From Glycomyces paridis (GTDB taxonomy: Bacteria; Actinomycetota; Actinomycetes; Mycobacteriales; Micromonosporaceae): 64,000 nucleotides of DNA. The notes under the pieces are model-generated. The model saw only the letters and a program-made list of their open reading frames with translations, was not told where the DNA came from and did no database searches. The stretch covers positions 41,675 to 105,674 of the forward strand of contig NZ_STGX01000023.1 in NCBI RefSeq assembly GCF_004912155.1, in the 5' to 3' direction. Position 1 is the stretch's first letter, and the number at the start of each line of letters is the position of its first letter. Of this stretch, positions 16,899 through 25,447 are shown piece by piece. The position numbers and the translations under genes were made by a program.

Positions 16899-17070
16899 CT
16901 CGTCCTCCTTCGTCGTCCTTGCGTCCGTGATTGCGGACCGTGCCGCCCGTCGGTTTCGCCGCGGCGTTTCCGATGGGACCGTTCGACTGTAGCCGACCAG
17001 CCGAAACGCCGCAGCACCGGCTTTCGTGCGACGGAAGTCCAGCTCAAGCGTGCACTCTAGGATTCATGCT

Positions 17071-17086
17071 TGTCAATGCATTGACA
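17071..17086. promoter_or_regulatory. Perfect 16-bp palindromic operator TGTCAATGCATTGACA
   Basis: Perfect inverted repeat with the central CG-free core ATGCAT, in the divergent gap between the LacI gene and the glycosidase operon. Its right half contains the TTGACA -35 element of the operon promoter, so a bound repressor would block polymerase. Confidence 0.75.
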
Positions 17087-17109
17087 CCTCGCGGATGAGA
17101 GCCTTAACA
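17081..17109 (+). promoter_or_regulatory. Promoter of the glycosidase/ABC operon
   Basis: TTGACA (17081-17086), a 17-nt spacer, and TTAACA (17104-17109) make a near-consensus sigma-70-type promoter, with transcription expected near 17117 and a leader of about 87 nt. A second palindrome, ACCGAAAAGGTTTTCGGT (17127-17144), lies just downstream of that start. Confidence 0.65.
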
Positions 17110-17126
17110 TCGTGGGCGACGAACGA

Positions 17127-17144
17127 ACCGAAAAGGTTTTCGGT
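17127..17144. promoter_or_regulatory. Second palindrome ACCGAAAA-GG-TTTTCGGT in operon leader
   Basis: Arms of 8 bp are perfectly complementary around a GG centre. It may be a second regulator site near +10 or an RNA hairpin. It differs in sequence from the operator at 17071. Confidence 0.45.
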
Positions 17145-17203
17145 CGCTTTCGGAACTCCGGCCCCACCCGACAGTCCCGAGCCACCCCATCGGAGGCACC
17201 GCA

Positions 17204-20200
17204 ATGAAGCACCGCCCCCCGGCCACCCGACTCCTCGCCACGGCCGCCGTCGCGGCCCTGACCGCGGGTCTGCTCGTCACCGGCGCGCCCGGCACCGCCG
17301 CCGCGCAGCAGACCATCGGCTACCCCGAGTTCACCGGCGGCGACGCCGTCCCCGACGAACCCGCGCCCTACACCACGCACGGCATGATGCCCGCGATGTT
17401 CGACGCCGAGTCCGACGGTACCGACTACTGGATGGACCGCCTCCTCGCCCGCGAAGGGGCCGACCCCGCCGGCGACCAGTGGCTCATGACCCGCGGCAGG
17501 GCGCTGCTCATGCGCGTCCACGACCCCGAGGTCATCGGCTTCGGCGGCCAGCTCGCCTACTACGACCCCTACTTCGACCGCGCCTCCAACACCGACGGCT
17601 TCACGATCGCGATCGGCGAGGGCGGCTTCGAAGAGGACGTCGACCGGCGCCGCCAGACCCCCAGCCACTGGACCAGCGTCCACGGCAACGGCACCCTCAC
17701 CGCCGAGGTCGAGAAGTTCATCACCGACAACAACGTCGCCGTCGCCAACGTCACCGTGACCAACGACGGCGCCGACGCCTCGGTGCCCCTGCGCGTCGAG
17801 TCCGACTTCGCGCAGACCGCCGACGGCGCCGAGCTCACCGGCGTCCTCGACGTCCAGAACTCCCGCGGCGAGCGCCTCACCACCGTCTTCCCCCGCCTCT
17901 CCGGCACCGGCCTCGCCCCTGAGGACGGGGCCCTCACCGGCACCCTCGAACTCGCCCAAGGCGAATCGGCCACCTTCAAAGTCCAGCTCGGCATGATCAC
18001 CGACGAGATCCCCGCCTCCGCGAGCGACTACGAGGCCTACCGCGACGCCGCCCCCGCCGACGCCTTCGCCGCCCACGTGCGCACCTACAACCAGTGGTGG
18101 GCCGACAACCTGCCCTACTTCGACGTCCCCGACGAGGCGCACAAGAAGTTCATCTACTACCGCTGGTGGCTGATGCGCTACAACTACCTCGACGCCGACA
18201 TCCCGGGCAACGACTTCCAGTTCCCGACCTCCATCGAGGGCGTCACCGGCTACAACAACGCCATCGCGCTCACCGTCCCGATGTTCATCGACGACCTCAA
18301 GTACCTGCGCGACCCCGCGTACTCCTACGGCCCCTGGGTCTCCACCGGCGAGTCCTCCGAGGGCGGGCGCTTCATGGACAACCCCGGCGACCCCGAGAAC
18401 TGGTCGAACTCCTACACCCAGTACATCGCCGAGGCCGCCTGGCGCTCCTACCAGATCCACGGTGGACCCACCGCGATCGCCGAGAACCTCGCCCGCTACG
18501 CCGAAGGCGACGTCGAGGGCCAGCTGGAGACCTTCGACTCCAACGGCAACCACCTCATCGAGTACGACTGGGGCGCGATGACCGGCAACGACGCCGACGC
18601 CGTCTCCTTCCACTGGAGGGACGGCGCCCTCGACCGCGCCGAATCCGCCTACCAGTACTCCGGCGCCCTCGCCGCCGCCGAGGCCTACGAGCTCGCCGGG
18701 AACGGCGCCAAGGCCGACGAGATGCGCGACCTCGCCGCGAACATCCAGGGCGCGATCACCGACGTCCTGTGGAACCCCGAGACCGAGCTGTTCGAGCACG
18801 TCCACGTCGAATCCGGCGACCACGTCCCGTGGAAGGAGATCAACAACTACTACCCGTTCGCCGTCGGCGCCGTCCCCGACGAGGCGCCCTACACCGACGC
18901 GCTCCGCCTCCTCGCCGACCCCGACGAGTACCCCGTCTTCCCCTTCTACACCGCCAACCAGGCCGACAAGGCCGAGGCCGCCGACGCCGGGAACCCCGGC
19001 TCCAACAACTTCTCCCAGATCAACTCCACCGTCCAGTTCCGGCTCTTCTCCTCGGTCCTGCGCGACTACGACCAGGACGCCGTCACCGCCGAGGACTACA
19101 AGAAGCTCCTGTACTGGAACGCCTGGTCCACCTTCATCGGCGGCGACACCGCCTGGCCCGACTCCAACGAGTTCTGGGCCGACTGGGACGGCGAGGAGAT
19201 CGACTACCGCTCCTGGATCCACCACACCACCCTCGGCTCCAGCATCTGGACCTACGTGGAGGACGTGGCCGGGCTGCGCCCCCGCACCGACGACAAGATC
19301 GAGCTCTCCCCGATCGACATCGGCTGGGACCACTTCACCGTCACCGACCTGCGCTACCGCGACGCCGACCTCACCATCGTGTGGGACGAGCCCGGCGACG
19401 GCACCGTCCACTACCCCGGCGTCCCCGAGGGCTACTCCGTGTACCTCGACGGGCAGCGCGCCTTCACCGTCGACAGCCTCACCGCCACCGTCTGGGACCC
19501 CGACACCGGCAAGGTCCGCACCGACGACGGCCGCACCCTCTACAAGCGCAAGATGAAGGACCTCGCCGCCCCCGAGGACGTCGCCCTCGACGGCCGCGTC
19601 GCCGACGTCTTCGCCAAGGCCGGCGCCGACCTCTACGGCGACGCCGAGAACCTCGCCGAAGGCCGCGACACCAGCGCCTCCTTCACCGCCGAGGGCTCCG
19701 GCACCGCCGGGGCCGTGGACGGCACGACCATCAACGCCCCCTACTGGTCCAGCGAGGGCACGACCAGCGGCGCCGACTGGTACGAAGTGGACCTCGGCTC
19801 CCAGCGCGAGGTCGACGAGGTCCGCCTCTACTTCTACCGCGACCGCACCGCGGGCGGCCTCGCCGAACCCTCGGTCTACCAGGTCCAGTACCACGACGGC
19901 ACCGACTGGGTCACCGTCGAGGACCAGGTCAAGACCCCCGCCGTGCCGCGCGCCAACTACAACCTGGTGCAGTTCCCCGAGGTGTCCACCGACCGGGTCC
20001 GCATCCTGCTCGACCACCAGGACGGCCACGCGACCGGCCTCAAGGAGGTCCAGGTCTTCCACACCGGCGAGGGCGCCGACCCGCCCGCCAACACCGCCCC
20101 GTACGCGCTCGCCCGGCAGGACCTCGCCTTCCGCCAGCCGATGCAGGCGCTGCTCACCGGCACCGTGAAGGACGACGGGCTGCCGCTGTCCGGAAGCCTC

Positions 20201-21280
20201 AGCGCCGCATGGGAAGTCGTGGACGGGCCCGGCACGGTCGTCTTCGCCGACGCCGGCGCCTCCAGCACCGTCGCCACCTTCACCGAGGCGGGCGCGTACA
20301 CGCTGCGCCTGACCCCGGGCGACGGCGACGCCACGAGCACCTCCACAGTGGAAGTCGTCGTGGAGGCGCCCGACGACCGGACCAACGCCGCGCTCTTCGC
20401 CGAACCCACCGCCTCGTACACCTCCCCGTGGGAGAACACCACCGCGATCAACGACGGCATCGAACCGCCGCGCTCCAACGACGGGAACAACCCCCGCTGG
20501 GGCACCTGGCCCGAGACCGGCGAGCAGTGGGTGCGCCTGGACTGGGACACGCCCGTCCGCCTCGACGCCTCCGAGCTGTACTTCCTCGACGACGGCGGCG
20601 GCGTGCGCGTCCCGGCGAGCTGGAGGATCCAGTACCTCGACGGCGACCAGTGGACCGACGTGGACGCTGCGGGCGCCTACGGCACCGAACCCGACCGGTA
20701 CAACGAGGTCGCCTTCGACCCCGTCACCACCACCGCCGTCCGCGCGGTCCTCCAGAGCGGCGCCGGCAGCGTCGGCGTCCTCGAATGGAAGGTCTTCGCC
20801 GAAGCGCCCGAACAGGTCCGCGCCGTCCACCAGCCGACGCTCGTCGGCGAGGTCCCCGCCCTGCCCTCCACCGTCGCCTGCGTCTACGCCGACGGCACCC
20901 GCCTCGACCTGCCCGTGGTCTGGGGGCCGGTCACCGCCGAGGACGTGGCCGAGCCCGCCACCGCCGTGGAGGTCGCGGGCCTCGTCACCGGCCTCGCCCT
21001 CCCCGCCCAGGCGACCGTCCACGTCAGACTCACGAACGCGGTCGAGATCACCGCGATCGAGACGGAGGAGGTCGCCACGGCGGCCGGGGCCGCGCCGCAA
21101 CTGCCGGCCACCGTCACCGCCGTCTACAACGACGGGTCCAAGGACAACGTCGGCGCCGCCGTCTCCTGGGACCCCATCGACCCCGCCGACTACGCCGCGC
21201 CCGGGACCTTCACCGTCCAGGGCACCCTCGCGGGCACGGTGCTGCGCGCCGAAGCCCTCGTCCACGTCACCGCAAGCTGA
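17204..21280 (+). CDS. Secreted multidomain (alpha/alpha)6-type glycoside hydrolase with discoidin and Ig-like modules
   Basis: A 1358-aa exported protein. Residues 1-35 are a Sec signal ending AAAQQ. An N-terminal beta-sandwich (about 36-285) precedes an (alpha/alpha)6-barrel-like region (about 290-690; YNQWWADNLPYFDVPD, YYRWWLMRYNYLD, SFHWRDGALDRAESAYQYSG, WKEINNYYPFAVG) with MGH1/GH63-like character, then a beta-rich end. A discoidin/F5-8C domain follows (about 812-960), then a PKD-like domain (965-1055), a second discoidin-like module (1060-1200) and two bacterial Ig-like domains with LP.TV..VY..G (1205-1358). ATG 17204 has CGGAGG 7 nt upstream. It opens the operon. The context points to RG-I or arabinan; GH142-like beta-L-arabinofuranosidase is one candidate, but the GH family is not certain. 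Confidence 0.8.
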   Translation: MKHRPPATRLLATAAVAALTAGLLVTGAPGTAAAQQTIGYPEFTGGDAVPDEPAPYTTHGMMPAMFDAESDGTDYWMDRLLAREGADPAGDQWLMTRGRALLMRVHDPEVIGFGGQLAYYDPYFDRASNTDGFTIAIGEGGFEEDVDRRRQTPSHWTSVHGNGTLTAEVEKFITDNNVAVANVTVTNDGADASVPLRVESDFAQTADGAELTGVLDVQNSRGERLTTVFPRLSGTGLAPEDGALTGTLELAQGESATFKVQLGMITDEIPASASDYEAYRDAAPADAFAAHVRTYNQWWADNLPYFDVPDEAHKKFIYYRWWLMRYNYLDADIPGNDFQFPTSIEGVTGYNNAIALTVPMFIDDLKYLRDPAYSYGPWVSTGESSEGGRFMDNPGDPENWSNSYTQYIAEAAWRSYQIHGGPTAIAENLARYAEGDVEGQLETFDSNGNHLIEYDWGAMTGNDADAVSFHWRDGALDRAESAYQYSGALAAAEAYELAGNGAKADEMRDLAANIQGAITDVLWNPETELFEHVHVESGDHVPWKEINNYYPFAVGAVPDEAPYTDALRLLADPDEYPVFPFYTANQADKAEAADAGNPGSNNFSQINSTVQFRLFSSVLRDYDQDAVTAEDYKKLLYWNAWSTFIGGDTAWPDSNEFWADWDGEEIDYRSWIHHTTLGSSIWTYVEDVAGLRPRTDDKIELSPIDIGWDHFTVTDLRYRDADLTIVWDEPGDGTVHYPGVPEGYSVYLDGQRAFTVDSLTATVWDPDTGKVRTDDGRTLYKRKMKDLAAPEDVALDGRVADVFAKAGADLYGDAENLAEGRDTSASFTAEGSGTAGAVDGTTINAPYWSSEGTTSGADWYEVDLGSQREVDEVRLYFYRDRTAGGLAEPSVYQVQYHDGTDWVTVEDQVKTPAVPRANYNLVQFPEVSTDRVRILLDHQDGHATGLKEVQVFHTGEGADPPANTAPYALARQDLAFRQPMQALLTGTVKDDGLPLSGSLSAAWEVVDGPGTVVFADAGASSTVATFTEAGAYTLRLTPGDGDATSTSTVEVVVEAPDDRTNAALFAEPTASYTSPWENTTAINDGIEPPRSNDGNNPRWGTWPETGEQWVRLDWDTPVRLDASELYFLDDGGGVRVPASWRIQYLDGDQWTDVDAAGAYGTEPDRYNEVAFDPVTTTAVRAVLQSGAGSVGVLEWKVFAEAPEQVRAVHQPTLVGEVPALPSTVACVYADGTRLDLPVVWGPVTAEDVAEPATAVEVAGLVTGLALPAQATVHVRLTNAVEITAIETEEVATAAGAAPQLPATVTAVYNDGSKDNVGAAVSWDPIDPADYAAPGTFTVQGTLAGTVLRAEALVHVTAS

Positions 21281-21306
21281 ACTCCCACCGGCACCAGGAG
21301 CAAGCC

Positions 21307-22773
21307 ATGCAACGCAACGCAACCGCACCGATGAGACGAACCGCCGCCGCGCTCGCCGCGGCCCTGACCGGAGCCCTGCTCCTCGTCGCCTCCCCCGCGC
21401 AGGCGCAGCAGGCGAACGTCGCCCGCTCGGCGACGCCCAGCGCCTCCTACACCTCCTCGTGGGAGACCGTGAACGCGGTCAACGACGGGATCGAGCCGCC
21501 CCGGTCCAACGACGCGGCGAACCCGCGCTGGGGCACCTGGCCCGAGACCGGCTCCCAATGGGTGCAGCTCACCTGGAGCAGCCCCGTCACCGTGTCCTCT
21601 TCGGACCTGTACTTCTTCGACGACTCCGCGGACAACGGCCCCGGCGGCGTCCGCGTCCCCGCGAGCTGGCGCATCGAGTACCTCGCCGGTTCCGTCTGGA
21701 CCCCCGTGAGCGGCGCGAGCGCATACGGCGTCAACGCGAACCAGTACAACCACACCGCTTTCGACGCCGTCACGACCACGGCGGTGCGGGCGGTCCTCGC
21801 CAGCGGCGCCGCCAGCGTCGGCGTCCTCGAATGGAAGGTGTGGGGCGAGGGCTCGGCCTCCCAGGCGGGCAACCCGATCGTCACCGACATCTACACCGCC
21901 GACCCGGCCACGCTCGTCGTCGGCGACACCTTCTACATCTTCAGCGGCCGTGACGAGGCCGCCGCGGGCCAGGACGCGTTCGTCATGGACGAGTGGCACG
22001 CCTTCTCCTCCACCGCGCCCGAGAGCGACCCTGCCGCCTGGACCGACCACGGCGCGCGGCTCTCCCTCGACGTCTTCGACTGGGCAGGGGCGAACGCCTG
22101 GGCCTCCGAAGTGGTCGAAGGACCCGACGGGCGCTACTACTGGTTCGTTTCCGTCGACGGCGCGACCGACAACGGCTGGATGAACATCGGCGTCGCCGTC
22201 GCCGACGACCCGCTGGGCCCCTATGAGGACGCCATCGGCGGCCCGCTCGTCTCCGACTCGACCCCGAACTCCTCGGCGCTCAACATCGACCCGACCGTGT
22301 TCATCGACGACGACGGCCAGATCTACCTCTACTGGGGCTCGTACTGGCAGCCGCGCATGGCGAAGCTCAACCAGGACATGACCTCCCTCGCGGGCGCGGT
22401 CACGACCCCCTCGGGCCTTACCGACTTCTGGGAGGCCCCCTGGCTGTTCGAGCGCGACGGCGTCTACTACATGGCCTACGCCTCCAACGGCGGCTCGGGC
22501 TGCGTCACCAGCTCCGCCTACGCCTGCATCAGGTACGCCACCGCGTCGAGCCCGGCCGGGCCGTGGACCCACCGCGGCGTCGTCCTCGGCCAGGTCACCT
22601 CCACCACCAACCACCCGGCGATCGAGGAGTTCGACGGCCGGTGGTGGATGGTCTACCACACCGCCGACGCGCCCGGCGGCGGGAACTTCCGCCGGTCGGT
22701 CGCCATCGACCCGGTCCACTTCAACGCGGACGGCACCATGCAGCAGGTCGTCCAGACCACCGGAGCCGCCTGA
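21307..22773 (+). CDS. Secreted family 43 glycoside hydrolase with N-terminal discoidin-like module
   Basis: The 488-aa enzyme has a Sec signal (MRRTAAALAAALTGALLLVASPAQA), a discoidin-like carbohydrate-binding module (about residues 37-182) and a five-bladed propeller of the GH43 clan. The three expected acids are visible: Asp in YTADPATLV, Asp in NIDPTVFIDDDG and Glu in FWEAPWLFERDG. GH43 enzymes invert and mostly remove alpha-L-arabinofuranose or xylose. AGGAG lies 6 nt before ATG 21307. The stop shares one base with the next start (TGATG), so translation is coupled. The binding module nearly repeats the second discoidin module of the preceding protein. Confidence 0.92.
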   Translation: MQRNATAPMRRTAAALAAALTGALLLVASPAQAQQANVARSATPSASYTSSWETVNAVNDGIEPPRSNDAANPRWGTWPETGSQWVQLTWSSPVTVSSSDLYFFDDSADNGPGGVRVPASWRIEYLAGSVWTPVSGASAYGVNANQYNHTAFDAVTTTAVRAVLASGAASVGVLEWKVWGEGSASQAGNPIVTDIYTADPATLVVGDTFYIFSGRDEAAAGQDAFVMDEWHAFSSTAPESDPAAWTDHGARLSLDVFDWAGANAWASEVVEGPDGRYYWFVSVDGATDNGWMNIGVAVADDPLGPYEDAIGGPLVSDSTPNSSALNIDPTVFIDDDGQIYLYWGSYWQPRMAKLNQDMTSLAGAVTTPSGLTDFWEAPWLFERDGVYYMAYASNGGSGCVTSSAYACIRYATASSPAGPWTHRGVVLGQVTSTTNHPAIEEFDGRWWMVYHTADAPGGGNFRRSVAIDPVHFNADGTMQQVVQTTGAA

Positions 22774-25409
22774 TGCGCCTCAACCGTCGCAACGCACTCC
22801 GCTTGGGCGCCTTGGCGTCCGCGGCCCCCGCCGGGTTCCTTCTCCAGGGCCCGGCGGGGGCCGCCCCGGCGGCGCCCGCCGCCTGGGACGTCCGCCCCTT
22901 CGGCCTCGACCGGGTCGCCCTCGGCGAGGGGATCTTCGCCGAGAAGCGCGACCGGATGCTCCGCTACGCGAGCGGCTACGGGGCCGACCGCGGCGAGCTC
23001 GCCGGACCCGACCGGATGCTCTACAACTTCCGCGCCAACGCCGGGCTCCCCAATCCCGACGGCACCGCCCCGCCCGGCAGCTGGGACGACGCCAACGGCT
23101 ACCTGCGCGGCCACTACTCCGGGCACTTCCTCTCCATGCTCGCCCAGGCGCACGCGGGCACCGGCGAGGACCTGTACCGCCGCAAGGCCGACCACCTCGT
23201 GGCCGGACTCGGCGAATGCCGCGCGGCCCTGGCGGACGCCGCCGCCCGGCCCACGCCGCGCGTCCCCGGGCGCACCGGCACCGCACTGCGCCTGACGGGT
23301 TCCCCGCTCGGCCACGCCGAACACGTGTCCCTCCCCAGTGGACTCCTCGACGGCCTGACCGAACTCACCGTCGCCGCCTGGATCAACCTCGCACCGGTCG
23401 ACCGCACCCGCCTGCCCGACCCGAACCAGGACCCCGCGCCGCTCGCCAACGGCGCCAAGGTCTTCTCCTTCGGCGCCGACGCCGACCGCCAGATGCACCT
23501 GACGGTGCGCGCCGACAACGCGAACCCGTACCCGCGTTTCGCCGCCACCGCCTCCGGCGCGGCGGGGGAGCAGCGCGTGACCGCGACCGCGCCGCTGCCG
23601 ACCGGCACCTGGACCCACGTGGCCGTCGCCCTCGGCGGCGGCACCGCGACCCTGTACGTCGACGGGGCGCCCGTCGCCTCCGGCCCGGTCGCCCTCACTC
23701 CGGCGGACCTCGGCGCCACCACCGCGAACTGGATCGGCCGCGGCCAGTACCCGCAGGGGAGCGTCCAGTACCTCGGCGCCGACCTCGACGAGTTCCACGT
23801 CCACTCCACCGCCCTGGACGCCGACCAGGTCGCCGCCCTGGCGGCCGGCACGGGGCCGACCGGCGACGTCGCCGCCTACCGCTTCGACGAGGACCCGGGG
23901 CCGGTGTGCGCCGACGCCTCCGGGAACGGGCGCGACGCGCACGTCCTCGCCCCCACCGACGGCCGCCGCCACCCCGGGTTCCTCGCCGCCTACCCCGAGA
24001 CGCAGTTCCTGCGCCTGGAGGAGTTCGCGACCTACGGCGGCAACGCCGGGATCTGGGCGCCGTACTACACGACGCACAAGATCATGGCCGGGCTCCTCGA
24101 CGCCCACCGCCTCACCGGCAACACCGACGCGCGCGACCTCGCCACCGGCATCGGCGAGTGGATCCACTCGCGACTGTCCGTCCTCGACCGCGACCGCCTC
24201 GACCGCATGTGGTCGATCTACATCGCGGGCGAGTACGGCGGCGTCAACGAGTCCCTCGCGAACCTCGCCGCCCTCCACCCCGACCGGCCCGAGTTCCTCG
24301 ACACCGCGCGGCTGTTCGACAACACCGCGCTCCTGGCCGCGACCGTCGCGGGGGAGGACCGGCTCGACGGCAGGCACGCCAACCAGCACATCCCGCAGTT
24401 CACCGGCTACCTGCGGATGCACGAGCAGGGCGCGGGAGAGGACTACCTGACCGCGGCGGCGAACTTCTGGGACATGGCGATCCCGCACCGCGCCTACGCG
24501 CACGGCGGCACCGGCGTCGGCGAGATATTCCGCGCCCGCGGCGCGATCGCCGCCTCCCTGTGGCAGTACCCGAACGACCCCAACCACGCCGAGACCTGCT
24601 GCGTCTACAACCTGATCAAGCTCGCTCGGAACCTCTTCCTCCACACTCGCGACCCGAAGTACATGGAGTACTGCGAGCGGGCCCTGTTCAACCAGATCCT
24701 TGCCTCCCGCAAGGACGCCGACAGCACCGAGGACCCCGAGGTCACCTACTTCGCGCCCGTGCGGCCCGGGCGCGGGCGCGACTACGGCAACACCGGCACC
24801 TGCTGCGGCGGCACCGGCATGGAGAACCACACCAAGCACCAGGAGTCGGTCTACTTCGCCGACGACGACGGCCTGTACGTCAACCTCTACATCGACTCGG
24901 CCCTCGACTGGTCCGAGCGGCGCACCGAGATCCGCCTGACCACCGCCCTCCCCTTCGAAGGGGCGAGCCGCCTCGCCGTGAGCGGGCGCGGCGGCCGGTT
25001 CGACCTGCGCCTGCGCGTGCCCTCCTGGGCGAGCGAGTACACCGTCGCCGTCAACGGCCGCAGGCAGCGCATCGAGGCCGAACCGGGCACCTACGCCACC
25101 GTCTCCCGCCGCTGGCGCGACGGCGACACCGTCGACATCGCGATGCCACTGCGCCTGCACACCGAAGCGGCACTGGACGACCCCGAGATCCAGTCCGTCT
25201 ACTTCGGCCCGACGGTCCTGGCGATCAAGCACGAACCCGTCGGCGACGACCTCGCCACCGGCCTGGTCGACCTCGCCGTGGGCGAGGACCTCGAAGCGGC
25301 GTTCGAGCCGACCGGCGAGCCCCTGTGCTTCACCGCGGACGGGTACGCGTTCGCACCCCTGCACCTCGGCGACGAGGACCCGTACCACCTCTACTGGCGG
25401 CGGCGATAG
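22773..25409 (+). CDS. Secreted DUF1680 beta-L-arabinofuranosidase (GH146-like) with inserted LamG domain
   Basis: The 878-aa enzyme starts with a Tat signal (NRRNALRLGALAS). The (alpha/alpha)6 catalytic domain is split: residues 40-165 and again from about 400 (GFLAAYPETQFLRLEE, WAPYYTTHKIMAGLLDAHRL). Between them sits a LamG/concanavalin-like jelly roll (about 168-375; ELTVAAWINL, WTHVAVALGGG). Metal and nucleophile residues of the clan are present: Glu607-x-Cys609 (HAETCC) and Cys677-Cys678 (TGTCCGGTGMEN). The CCxGxGxEN form is nearer GH146 than GH127. It should release terminal beta-L-arabinofuranose. Translation is coupled to the GH43 gene by TGATG. Confidence 0.88.
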   Translation: MRLNRRNALRLGALASAAPAGFLLQGPAGAAPAAPAAWDVRPFGLDRVALGEGIFAEKRDRMLRYASGYGADRGELAGPDRMLYNFRANAGLPNPDGTAPPGSWDDANGYLRGHYSGHFLSMLAQAHAGTGEDLYRRKADHLVAGLGECRAALADAAARPTPRVPGRTGTALRLTGSPLGHAEHVSLPSGLLDGLTELTVAAWINLAPVDRTRLPDPNQDPAPLANGAKVFSFGADADRQMHLTVRADNANPYPRFAATASGAAGEQRVTATAPLPTGTWTHVAVALGGGTATLYVDGAPVASGPVALTPADLGATTANWIGRGQYPQGSVQYLGADLDEFHVHSTALDADQVAALAAGTGPTGDVAAYRFDEDPGPVCADASGNGRDAHVLAPTDGRRHPGFLAAYPETQFLRLEEFATYGGNAGIWAPYYTTHKIMAGLLDAHRLTGNTDARDLATGIGEWIHSRLSVLDRDRLDRMWSIYIAGEYGGVNESLANLAALHPDRPEFLDTARLFDNTALLAATVAGEDRLDGRHANQHIPQFTGYLRMHEQGAGEDYLTAAANFWDMAIPHRAYAHGGTGVGEIFRARGAIAASLWQYPNDPNHAETCCVYNLIKLARNLFLHTRDPKYMEYCERALFNQILASRKDADSTEDPEVTYFAPVRPGRGRDYGNTGTCCGGTGMENHTKHQESVYFADDDGLYVNLYIDSALDWSERRTEIRLTTALPFEGASRLAVSGRGGRFDLRLRVPSWASEYTVAVNGRRQRIEAEPGTYATVSRRWRDGDTVDIAMPLRLHTEAALDDPEIQSVYFGPTVLAIKHEPVGDDLATGLVDLAVGEDLEAAFEPTGEPLCFTADGYAFAPLHLGDEDPYHLYWRRR

Positions 25410-25447
25410 CCGTCCGCCCCAACCCCTCACGAAGAAGGAGCAGACCG

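Noticed and set aside
17057..21328. 1423-codon minus-strand ORF opposite the large glycosidase gene
   Set aside because: Low-complexity Val/Gly/Asp translation typical of antisense frames in high-GC genes; the plus strand has a signal peptide, SD site and recognisable domains.
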